From NCBI GenBank assembly GCA_964444075.1, contig CAYUFF010000027.1, positions 1 to 11,089 on the forward strand: a stretch of 11,089 nucleotides of DNA. Direction: 5' to 3'. The DNA comes from CAYUFF01 sp964444075 (lineage in GTDB: Archaea; Aenigmatarchaeota; Aenigmatarchaeia; CG10238-14; SCSR01). This document shows, piece by piece, positions 6,089 through 11,089 of this stretch; within the stretch, counting starts at the first letter, position 1; every line of letters begins with the position of its first letter. Under the pieces are notes generated by a model. That model did no database searches, was not told the DNA's origin, and worked only from the letters and a program-made list of their open reading frames with translations. A program made the translations under genes and the position numbers.

Positions 6089-7492
6089 ATGAGCGTTAAA
6101 ATAGGGTTGGAAATCCACGTGCAGCTCAACACGAAGACGAAGCTATTTTGCAGATGCCCGACGAAAGAAACCGAAGCGCCGAACGAGCATACGTGTCCCG
6201 TTTGCCTTGGTTTTCCGGGCTCCAAACCGATGCTAAACAAGAAAGCCGTCGAGTACGCGATAATGGTGGCTAGAGCGCTGAATTGCAAGGTTAACCGAAC
6301 GTTCATCTTTTCGAGAAAAAACTACTTTTACCCCGACCTACCCAAAAACTTTCAGATAACCCAGTACGAGTTTCCTTTGGCCGTCGACGGTTTTGTTGAC
6401 GTCAACGGAAAGAGGATAAGGATAAAGAGGGTTCATCTTGAAGAAGACCCAGGAAGGTTGATTCATGTGGGGGGAGACATAACTACCGCTAACTACGTGC
6501 TCGTCGATTACAACAGGTCTGGAATCCCCCTGGTGGAAATTGTTACGGAGCCTGATTTCGAGAGCGGGAAGGAAGCTAGGGAATTCCTCCAAGAACTTTC
6601 AACGATGCTGGAATACATAGGTGTTTTTGACAAGGAGAGGGAAGGCTCCATGAGGGTCGATGCCAACGTCTCCGTGGAGGGAGGAGAAAGGGTGGAGATT
6701 AAAAACATAAGCGGTTTTGCCGACGTAGAGAAAGCTTTGAACTACGAAATTCTAAGGCAGAGAATGATTTTGAAGGGTGGTGGAAAGGTTGGGAGAGAAA
6801 CGAGGCATTTTGACGAGAAGACTAAAGTTACTCATGTGTTAAGGAGGAAGGAGTTCGAGGAGGATTACGGATACATCCCAGAGCCAGACTTGGTAGTTTA
6901 TTCTCTTGACGAGGCTGAGCTGAAAGAGATTTTTGCAAGGCTGCCAGAACTTCCATCGCAAAGGGTGAGGAGAATTGTTTCTCGCTACTCCATACCAGAG
7001 AACTTGGCTAGAGTGATAGTTTACAAAGAAAAAGCCCTTGCCGATTTTTTCGAGGAATGCTGTAAGTACTTCGAGGATTATGTAGAGATAGCGAAGTGGG
7101 TTGCTACTGACTTGTTGAAGTGTTTGAACTGGCACGGGATATCGGTCAAAGAGACCAAGATAACTCCACAAGGGTTCGTGGAGATGCTGAAGATGATTAA
7201 AAATGGAGAGATTACCGCAAGGCTCGGTAAAGAGATTATCAAGCAATACGTTTCCACGGGCAAACATCCTAGGAAGATACTCGAGGAAATGGGAATAGAA
7301 AGGATTGAGGAGAGTAAGCTGAGGGAAATTTGCGAAGAAGTGTTAAGAGAGAACGAGAAGGCGGCGAACGATTACAAGAACGGAAGAAAAGAAGCGTTGC
7401 AATTTTTGATAGGGATAGTCCTGAAAAAGACCAAAGGTTCTGCGGACCCGAAGTCAGCAGCTAAAGTCTTGCGAGAGATGTTGGAAAGCTGA
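6089..7492 (+). CDS. gatB: Asp-tRNA(Asn)/Glu-tRNA(Gln) amidotransferase subunit B
   Basis: About 467 residues from ATG 6089; a GTG at 6086 is also in frame. GatB binds the misacylated tRNA, activates the side chain with ATP and receives ammonia from GatA. Family marks are GLEIHVQL at the N-terminus, a CxC...CPVC zinc-binding set (FCRCPTKE to HTCPVCLGFPG), HLEEDPGRLIH, VDYNRSGIPLVEIVTEPD, SMRVDANVSVEGG, IKNISGFADVEKAL, and a C-terminal YqeY-like tail ending KKTKGSADPKSAAKVL. The stretch HVLRRKEFEEDYGYIPEPDL corresponds to the conserved 'RxKE...DYxYxPEPDL' block. An AAGGTG Shine-Dalgarno at 6076-6081 overlaps the end of gatA and is spaced 7 nt from ATG 6089. Complete, with no missing motif seen. 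Confidence 0.95.
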   Translation: MSVKIGLEIHVQLNTKTKLFCRCPTKETEAPNEHTCPVCLGFPGSKPMLNKKAVEYAIMVARALNCKVNRTFIFSRKNYFYPDLPKNFQITQYEFPLAVDGFVDVNGKRIRIKRVHLEEDPGRLIHVGGDITTANYVLVDYNRSGIPLVEIVTEPDFESGKEAREFLQELSTMLEYIGVFDKEREGSMRVDANVSVEGGERVEIKNISGFADVEKALNYEILRQRMILKGGGKVGRETRHFDEKTKVTHVLRRKEFEEDYGYIPEPDLVVYSLDEAELKEIFARLPELPSQRVRRIVSRYSIPENLARVIVYKEKALADFFEECCKYFEDYVEIAKWVATDLLKCLNWHGISVKETKITPQGFVEMLKMIKNGEITARLGKEIIKQYVSTGKHPRKILEEMGIERIEESKLREICEEVLRENEKAANDYKNGRKEALQFLIGIVLKKTKGSADPKSAAKVLREMLES

Positions 7493-7495
7493 AAC

Positions 7496-7505
7496 TTTTA
7501 AAATA
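7496..7505 (+). promoter_or_regulatory. TATA box of the COG2426-type membrane protein gene
   Basis: TTTTAAAATA just after the gatB stop is centred about 28 bp before ATG 7528. It suggests a promoter separate from gatCAB and supports 7528, rather than 7519, as the start. Confidence 0.55.
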
Positions 7506-7527
7506 CTTTCGATACTACATGATAATC

Positions 7528-7962
7528 ATGAAAGCCTCTTTGACGACCGTGATGCTACTCGCTATTGCGCCTATATTTGAAGCAAGGGGAGCTTTAACCT
7601 TTGGAATGATTAATGGTATGAATCCTTTGGTTCTCTTTCCTATAGCTCTCTTACTCAACATCCTTGCGATCATCGGAGTATTGGTTTTTCTCGATTATTT
7701 CTACGAGCGTTTGGTTAAGAGATGCAGGTGGTTGAGCTTTGTGCAATTTTTCATAGAAGGCGCGAGAAGAAAAACAAAATTTTTCGTGGAAAAGTTTGGT
7801 CATGTTGGCGTCGGAATAGTTTCCATGACTATCGGAGGTTACACGGCTGCGATAGCAACGTTCCTGTTCGGGATAAACAGAAAGCTTGCCGTAATTTCGA
7901 TTTGCCTAGGCATTCTCGCATCTTGCTTACTCTTACTAGCGTTCGCGAGCGGAGTTGCATAA
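7528..7962 (+). CDS. COG2426 / small multidrug export (PF06695) family membrane protein
   Basis: 144 residues from ATG 7528; ATG 7519 would add three residues. It is very hydrophobic, with about four membrane helices. The N-terminal IAPIFEARGALTFGMINGMNPL matches the conserved 'P..E.RGA...G...G..P' loop of the PF06695 'putative small multi-drug export' family. The C-terminal ATFLFGINRKLAVISICLGI matches the 'xLGxxRKxAxxxxxxG' region. The central loop is basic (RCRWLSFVQFFIEGARRKTKFFVEKFG). The family name is historical and transport is unproven. Relatives have a PLPGTG-type turn where this protein has TIGGYT, so the second re-entrant loop is diverged. It is followed one base later by the DUF357 gene and is probably cotranscribed with it. 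Confidence 0.75.
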   Translation: MKASLTTVMLLAIAPIFEARGALTFGMINGMNPLVLFPIALLLNILAIIGVLVFLDYFYERLVKRCRWLSFVQFFIEGARRKTKFFVEKFGHVGVGIVSMTIGGYTAAIATFLFGINRKLAVISICLGILASCLLLLAFASGVA

Positions 7963-7963
7963 A

Positions 7964-8230
7964 ATGAAAGATAAAATCCAAGAACTAACGAACCGAGAGC
8001 TAAACAGGTTAAAGGTGGTCTTCTCGAAAGTTTCTTCGACGGACGAGAAAGGGGAAGATTGTTTGAAGCTCGCCCTCTCTTACTACAGGGACGCTACTTA
8101 CTTTTTCGAGAAGGGTGATGTTGAAAAGGCTTTCGAGCTCCAAAGCTACGTGTGGGGAATATTAGATTGCTTGGCTAGGCTCCAACTTCTCAAAGTCACA
8201 GAAGATATTAGGAAATGGTTCAAAATCTAG
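7964..8230 (+). CDS. DUF357-family archaeal protein
   Basis: 88 residues from ATG 7964; a TTG at 7955 is in frame but not needed. The segment LALSYYRDATYFFEKGDVEKAFELQSYVWGILDCLARLQLL matches the DUF357 (PF04010) signature of archaea, typically SYY.DA.YF...GD...AFE...YAWG.LDA..RLG. The whole protein is probably helical and soluble, with an acidic, basic-rich N-terminal helix. GGAG at 7951-7954 provides a Shine-Dalgarno inside the end of the preceding membrane-protein gene (one-base intergenic gap), so translation of the two is likely coupled. Its 3' end overlaps the convergent DUF72 gene by 11 nt. The family has no established function. Confidence 0.85.
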   Translation: MKDKIQELTNRELNRLKVVFSKVSSTDEKGEDCLKLALSYYRDATYFFEKGDVEKAFELQSYVWGILDCLARLQLLKVTEDIRKWFKI

Positions 8231-8957
8231 AGGAAAGCAAAGACCTCATCCTCCTCGCGTTCTCCAGCATGGCATGGTCGTTGTTGAAGAAAACGTAGAT
8301 TCCCTTTACTTTTTCGTGTGAGCGATAGGCTTCTTTCAACTTTTCCACAAGCTCCACAAGTTCTTCGTCGGTATAATAATGCGAGTACCACTCCGTCCTA
8401 CCGTGAACCCTCAGGTAGATAAACTCGCTGGTGACGTAAATGTTTCGGGGAAGCTCTGTGTAGGTAGGGGCGTCGACGCTAACCCAAGTTATCCCTAGCT
8501 TCCTTGCCCAATCGAGCCACTTTTGTTGAAACCAAGTAACGTTCCTAGGCTCTAAGGCAAACCTTTCGCCTAGCTCATATTCCCTGACGAAACTTTCTAT
8601 CCGCTGATGAAGCGTAGGAAGGAACGAGGGAGGTAGTTGGAAAAGGTAGAAATCGATTAGCTCGTCGAGTGGGGAGAAGAGGTTGAAAAACCTTTCCCAA
8701 ACCCTAAAGGCTTTCTCGTTGAACTTGTAGACGTGGGTAATTTTTTGATTTACTTTCACCACCCAGCGTAGGGAGGGATTGTGAGATAGCGTCTTCTTCC
8801 TCCAAGACTTTACCATCGCTGGGAACGGGAACCGGTAGAAAGGCATGTTTATCTCTAGGGCGTTGAGGCCAGAATGCAGCAAGTACCATTCCAATCCGTC
8901 CGGGTTCCAGGAATAGTTGAACCCCGAAGTTCCGACGAACGTTCGAGGCTTTCTCAT
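8220..8957 (-). CDS. DUF72 (YecE-like) TIM-barrel protein
   Basis: 245 residues from the ATG at 8957; an upstream TTG at 8963 is not needed. The family order is clear: FVGTSGFNYSWNP at the N-terminus, ALEINMPFYRFP (usually 'vElNstFYr.P'), a WVVKVNQKITH strand, FALEPRNVTWF (usually 'aiE.Rh.sW'), FIYLRVHGR then YSHYYTDEEL, and IYVFFNNDHAMLENARRM at the C-terminus. DUF72 proteins adopt a TIM-barrel fold; their activity is not established. The length is normal. The TATA box at 8979-8987 on the minus strand lies 26 bp from ATG 8957, giving a leaderless message. It converges on and slightly overlaps the DUF357 gene. Confidence 0.93.
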   Translation of the reverse strand: MRKPRTFVGTSGFNYSWNPDGLEWYLLHSGLNALEINMPFYRFPFPAMVKSWRKKTLSHNPSLRWVVKVNQKITHVYKFNEKAFRVWERFFNLFSPLDELIDFYLFQLPPSFLPTLHQRIESFVREYELGERFALEPRNVTWFQQKWLDWARKLGITWVSVDAPTYTELPRNIYVTSEFIYLRVHGRTEWYSHYYTDEELVELVEKLKEAYRSHEKVKGIYVFFNNDHAMLENARRMRSLLSSRF

Positions 8958-8978
8958 TACCAAATTTTTTGTTTCGCC

Positions 8979-8987
8979 TTTTAAAAA
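8979..8987 (-). promoter_or_regulatory. TATA box of the DUF72 gene
   Basis: Read on the minus strand this is TTTTTAAAA, centred about 26 bp before ATG 8957, so a leaderless start is predicted. The core is nearly palindromic and could also serve a plus-strand transcript, but no intact plus-strand gene follows. Confidence 0.6.
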
Positions 8988-9147
8988 CGTTAAATTTCTT
9001 TCTCATCCTCGCGAGAGTGGAGTCGTTAAGTATCCTTGTATTGAGAGCTAGAAAAGGAAGAGTAATGCTGGAGATAAAAGGTCGAAGGAAAGTAGGGAGC
9101 TTTAAGGTGCTGTGTTGCCTATTTTTGAACGGAAGTACAAAAAATAG

Positions 9148-9464
9148 AAAAAAAGGCTTATTTGTAATGAAAATGGCGTCTGCGAGCCAGAAAAGGGCGA
9201 AAATTATGGTACATGTCCGCAGGATTGTCCTTCTGGAAGTAAAGATAACTATTGTGATAAAGTAGAAGATGGGATATGTGATCCAGATTGTCTAGCAAAA
9301 GAAGATGTAGATTGTAAGGAAAAGATTCAAAATAACCCAGAATAAAACCACTGTGAAAGAAGCAAGTAAAAAACCAAAAAACCTTATCACTATTATTGTG
9401 GGAATAATTGGAATTATTGNNNNNNNNNNTTGTTATATTCTTGATTATTAAGTTTTTAAAATGA
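9148..9464 (+). pseudogene. Cys-rich surface protein remnant with C-terminal membrane anchor (frameshifted, N gap)
   Basis: From 9148 one frame reads LICNENGVCEPEKGENYGTC, then PQDCPSG, DNYCDKVEDGICDPDCLA and EDVDCKEK before TAA 9343. This C-x-NGVCEPE-GENY-TCPQDC / DG-CDPDC pattern resembles the Cys-rich modules of archaeal secreted proteins. From about 9341 the +1 frame gives a Lys-rich linker (VKEASKKPKNL), a hydrophobic run ITIIVGIIGII up to the N gap, then VIFLIIKFLK and a stop at 9462-9464 beyond it: a C-terminal membrane anchor. The two frames are joined by a shift in the A-rich stretch 9317-9335. The 5' side is also broken, at TAG 9145 next to an A7 run, and a possible degraded signal peptide (FKVLCCLFL, 9102-9128) lies in another frame. 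It is either a real pseudogene or a sequence-error casualty. Function unknown. Confidence 0.6.
9420..9429. other. Assembly gap (10 N)
   Basis: Ten Ns, probably an arbitrary scaffold-gap length. It falls inside the membrane-anchor part of the Cys-rich remnant; because both sides read as one membrane helix, the join itself looks correct. Confidence 0.97.
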
Positions 9465-9682
9465 AAAATAAAATAACAACATAAATTTGTCTAAACACAT
9501 AATTCCCTCTTAAAGGAAACCCGCATCTTCCACGCAAAGGGATAAAAACAAAATAAGCCGGCCTAAGTCATCATATGCAGTTTTCTTATATTTTTTCGAA
9601 TACATTTATTATTCTTTCATCTACCAACTCCAGGAAAGAAAGAAGTGAAGGATTTGCCGCTACTCGGGATTTTAAACTTAGT
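9465..9682. other. Intergenic stretch without a supported gene
   Basis: This 218-bp AT-rich region has no convincing gene. On the minus strand a short open stretch (9586-9695) reads LKSRVAANPSLLSFLELVDE then RIINVFEKI and a stop, which looks protein-like. It has no start codon and is open on the plus strand too, so it may be a relic of a lost gene or chance. Confidence 0.5.
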
Positions 9683-10249
9683 TTATGAATAGTTAGCTAT
9701 TGTGTCTATAATATTTTCTATCCAACCCAGATAATTCAACACCTCTTTTCTTACAGAGGTTTTGTTCTCATAAGGTATTTTATTTACACAAAACTCAACG
9801 TTATCTCTGTAAATACTTACAACCACTTTTAATTTAGATTGTATACCTTTAATGATACATTCATAATCGTGGGGTGAGCATGAGATTCTTTCTTCTAATA
9901 ATGTTAATGTTTCATTTATTTCACTTTTGATTTTTTCTTCATTTTCGCACAAAGTGATCATTTTATGTAGATGTACAAAGATAGAAGTAAAACACGAAAG
10001 TTTTGCAGAGAGGAGTGCTTCTTTTGTAGGTGCTTTATTCATAAGAACTTCGCAATTAGATTTCCACAGAGGAGATTTAAAATCTTCAGGAAAACGTTCA
10101 AAAGCTTTTGTTAATGGGACGTAATCATTAATTTTAAATTTGTGTGCCTTTGTTCCTAAATGTAGCGTTTGAAATCTTTCTCCCCAAGAATAAAATAAAA
10201 CTATAAGGGTCATGATAACTATGAACAATAAAATGTACACACTTTTCAT
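9683..10249 (-). CDS. Signal-anchored six-cysteine protein, family not recognised
   Basis: 188 residues. I do not recognise the family. Residues 4-20 (VYILLFIVIMTLIVLFY) form an uncleaved-looking membrane anchor or signal, so the rest is probably outside the cell. The ectodomain has six cysteines (66, 86, 101, 124, 131, 154), an even number that could form three disulfides. It is mostly predicted helical, with a charged stretch at 101-121 and two possible N-glycosylation sequons (NETL near 112, NKTS near 162). The minus-strand TATA-like TTTTAATA at 10272-10284 lies 25-30 bp from ATG 10249, supporting this start and leaderless expression. It is AT-rich and transcribed away from the rRNA promoter. 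Nothing in the neighbourhood suggests a role. Confidence 0.65.
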   Translation of the reverse strand: MKSVYILLFIVIMTLIVLFYSWGERFQTLHLGTKAHKFKINDYVPLTKAFERFPEDFKSPLWKSNCEVLMNKAPTKEALLSAKLSCFTSIFVHLHKMITLCENEEKIKSEINETLTLLEERISCSPHDYECIIKGIQSKLKVVVSIYRDNVEFCVNKIPYENKTSVRKEVLNYLGWIENIIDTIANYS

Positions 10250-10271
10250 AAGATAATGTTTTACTAGTTCG

Positions 10272-10284
10272 AATATTAAAATTT
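10272..10284 (-). promoter_or_regulatory. TATA box of the six-cysteine protein gene
   Basis: On the minus strand AAATTTTAATATT is centred about 29 bp upstream of ATG 10249. It faces away from the rRNA promoter 60 bp further on. Confidence 0.45.
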
Positions 10285-10318
10285 AACGTAGATAACTTTG
10301 ATTTATTGCCAAGTCATG

Positions 10319-10336
10319 GTAGGGAACGTAGGGAAC
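10319..10336. repeat. Two tandem GTAGGGAAC repeats upstream of the rRNA promoter
   Basis: Two exact head-to-tail 9-bp copies (10319-10327 and 10328-10336), with a third partial start (GTA) at 10337-10339, end 5 bp before the rRNA TATA box. They may be a binding site for an rRNA regulator or a TFB-related upstream element; there is no direct evidence. Confidence 0.7.
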
Positions 10337-10341
10337 GTAAG

Positions 10342-10350
10342 CTTTATATA
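10342..10350 (+). promoter_or_regulatory. TATA box of the rRNA operon
   Basis: CTTTATATA is the strongest TATA-box match in the window. It predicts transcription starting near 10372-10373, about 146 nt upstream of the mature 16S 5' end, as expected for an rRNA promoter. Confidence 0.75.
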
Positions 10351-10372
10351 CTCTTTTCAAATAAATTCTTTT

Positions 10373-10518
10373 AGCCGTGATGGTGTCAGGGCATTGATGA
10401 AGGCTGTCGCCAATGTAGATGAGATGTCCGGTTCTAGTCACGGCTTCATGCGCTAAAATCCTGGAGTAGCGCTCCAGGTAGGTTGGGTAAAGCCTAGAGG
10501 TTAAGAAACTCCCCGCCA
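10373..10518 (+). other. Structured 16S 5' leader (ETS)
   Basis: The predicted leader begins with an 8-bp stem, AGCCGTGA (10373-10380) with TCACGGCT (10438-10445). It encloses GGGCAT/ATGTCC and CATTG/CAATG helices and starts exactly at the predicted transcription start. A second hairpin, CCTGGAG/CTCCAGG (10460-10478, 5-nt loop), follows. Archaeal pre-rRNA leaders pair with the 3' trailer for processing; the trailer is outside the window, so that cannot be checked here. Confidence 0.55.
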
Positions 10519-10558
10519 ATTCTGGCTGATCCCGCCAGAGGGCATCGCTATCCGGGTC

Positions 10559-10649
10559 AGGTGTTTAGGGTTAGAGGAAATGAACTCTCCTTCAAGAGTT
10601 GTAAATTAAATTTTTGAAAGTTTTGTCTATGACCCTAAACACCCCCGAA
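10559..10649 (+). other. Putative archaeal BHB intron 1 in 16S rRNA (91 nt)
   Basis: The junction folds as exon CGGG (10553-10556) pairing with CCCG (10644-10647), exactly 4 bp. It is flanked by 3-nt bulges TCA (10557-10559) and AAC (10648-10650), with a 12-bp inner stem GGTGTTTAGGGT/ACCCTAAACACC (10560-10571 with 10632-10643). This is the 3-4-3 bulge-helix-bulge substrate of archaeal tRNA-splicing endonuclease. Cutting each bulge after its second base joins GGGTC to CGAC, the normal archaeal sequence. The loop holds another small hairpin (AACTCT/AGAGTT, 10583-10600). It is too short to encode a homing endonuclease. The site corresponds to about E. coli 44. Splicing is predicted, not shown. 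Confidence 0.82.
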
Positions 10650-10655
10650 CGACTA

Positions 10656-10704
10656 ACAGCGGGTGGAAGTTCTATTTTAATTTTAATTCTACCCGCTGGT
10701 CGTA
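10656..10704 (+). other. Putative archaeal BHB intron 2 in 16S rRNA (49 nt)
   Basis: Central helix CGAC (10650-10653) pairs with GTCG (10699-10702), 4 bp, flanked by TAA bulges on both strands (10654-10656 and 10703-10705). The inner stem CAGCGGGT/ACCCGCTG (10657-10664 with 10691-10698) extends to 12 bp with one G-T wobble. Cutting each TAA after its second base joins CGACTA to AGCC and restores CGACTAAGCC. The loop is an AT-rich ten-odd bases. The site is about E. coli 50, leaving only a 6-nt exon (CGACTA, 10650-10655) between the two introns. Confidence 0.85.
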
Positions 10705-11089
10705 AGCCATGCGAGCCGTGAGGGTAAGGCGGTAGCTTATGCTACCGCTGAGCCCTCGGCGAACTGCTGAGTAATACGCAGTCAACCTACCCTACGGAGG
10801 GGGATAATCCCGGGAAACTGGGGCTAATACCCCATAGGTGCCGGGCACTGGAATGTCCTGGCACCGAAAGGCCTACTCCTCACGAGTAGGCGCCGTAGGA
10901 TGGGACTGCGGCCTATCAGCTTGTTGTGGGGGTAACGGCCCCACAAGGCGATAACGGGTAGGGGCCATGAGAGTGGGAGCCCCCAGATCGGCTCTGAGAC
11001 ATGAGCCGAGGGCCTACGGGTCGCAGCAGGCGCGAAAACTTCGCAATGCGCGCAAGCGCGACGAGGGGACCCGGAGTGCCTCAGCTTCG

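Larger units (their letters stand above)
10519..11089 (+). rRNA. 16S ribosomal RNA, 5' part, interrupted by two introns
   Basis: The gene opens with ATTCTGGCTGATCCCGCCAG, the diverged form of the archaeal ATTCCGGTTGATCC 5' end. It continues through conserved archaeal blocks: AAGCCATGCGAG, CCCTCGGCGAACTGCTGAGT, GATGGGACTGCGGCCTATCA, GGGCCATGAGAGTGGGAGCC and CGCAGCAGGCGCGAAA. It runs off the window at about E. coli position 400. Between GGGTC and AAGCC the gene holds two hairpin insertions (10559-10649 and 10656-10704) with bulge-helix-bulge junctions. Without them the sequence is the standard GGGTCCGACTAAGCC. Helix 6 has a long stem (GGCGGTAGC/GCTACCGCT). The 5' end is set by the conserved sequence; automated models could start too late because of the insertions. 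Confidence 0.96.

Noticed and set aside
8969..9265. 98-codon plus-strand frame after the DUF72 gene
   Set aside because: Its second half is the wrong frame of the Cys-rich module, and its first half has no recognisable pattern apart from a possible degraded signal peptide.
10374..10445. C/D box sRNA in the rRNA leader (GTGATGG and TTGATGA resemble box C)
   Set aside because: No CTGA box D is present next to the closing stem, so no K-turn can form; treated as leader structure only.
10283..10519. 78-codon minus-strand frame over the rRNA promoter and leader
   Set aside because: It lies across the TATA box, the tandem repeats and the structured leader and has no protein family signal.
10559..10704. 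The 16S insertions as retained expansion segments rather than introns
   Set aside because: Possible in principle, but both junctions show exact 3-4-3 bulge-helix-bulge geometry and removal by one rule restores the conserved sequence, which chance expansions would not do.

Overview
The window is archaeal. It ends in the first ~570 bases of an archaeal-type 16S rRNA gene. It also carries an archaeal-style GatCAB operon (amidase loop reading ESTGGSIS), a gene of the archaeal DUF357 family, and many genes whose start codon lies 25-30 bp downstream of a T-rich TATA box, the layout of leaderless archaeal transcripts. The lineage cannot be named from sequence alone. A 10-N gap (9420-9429) and several apparent frameshifts in homopolymer runs suggest a draft, probably metagenomic, assembly.

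Layout. (1) 1-925, AT-rich: an AbiEi-type antitoxin/repressor gene behind two matched palindromic operators that flank its TATA box, followed by an abiEii toxin gene that stops at codon 56. (2) 966-3375, clearly GC-richer: a beta-CASP metallo-beta-lactamase nuclease and an EamA/DMT transporter. (3) 3447-4203, AT-rich: a small PD-(D/E)XK-like nuclease and the C-terminal relic of a PIN-domain gene. (4) 4335-8230: gatC-gatA-gatB (tRNA-dependent amidotransferase), a COG2426-type membrane protein and a DUF357 protein, all on the plus strand. (5) 8220-8957, minus: a DUF72 protein, overlapping DUF357 tail to tail. (6) 8958-9682: no intact gene, but a broken Cys-rich, membrane-anchored surface-protein remnant split by the N gap. 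(7) 9683-10249, minus: an unrecognised 188-residue signal-anchored protein with six cysteines. (8) 10319-11089: rRNA promoter, structured leader and partial 16S gene.

The most striking observation is in the 16S gene. Within its first 190 bases are two hairpin-forming insertions of 91 and 49 nt. Each is bounded by an exact archaeal bulge-helix-bulge geometry (3-nt bulge, 4-bp helix, 3-nt bulge). Cutting each bulge after its second nucleotide and joining restores the conserved archaeal sequence GGGTCCGACTAAGCC. This reads as two tandem archaeal rRNA introns at about E. coli positions 44 and 50, separated by a 6-nt micro-exon.

How the parts relate. The gat operon and rRNA are core translation genes. 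The first 4 kb looks like accessory DNA with a decayed toxin-antitoxin/phage-defence locus, a nuclease of unknown role and a PIN relic. The antitoxin and its operators appear intact while the toxin is broken, so the antitoxin may now be an orphan autorepressor.
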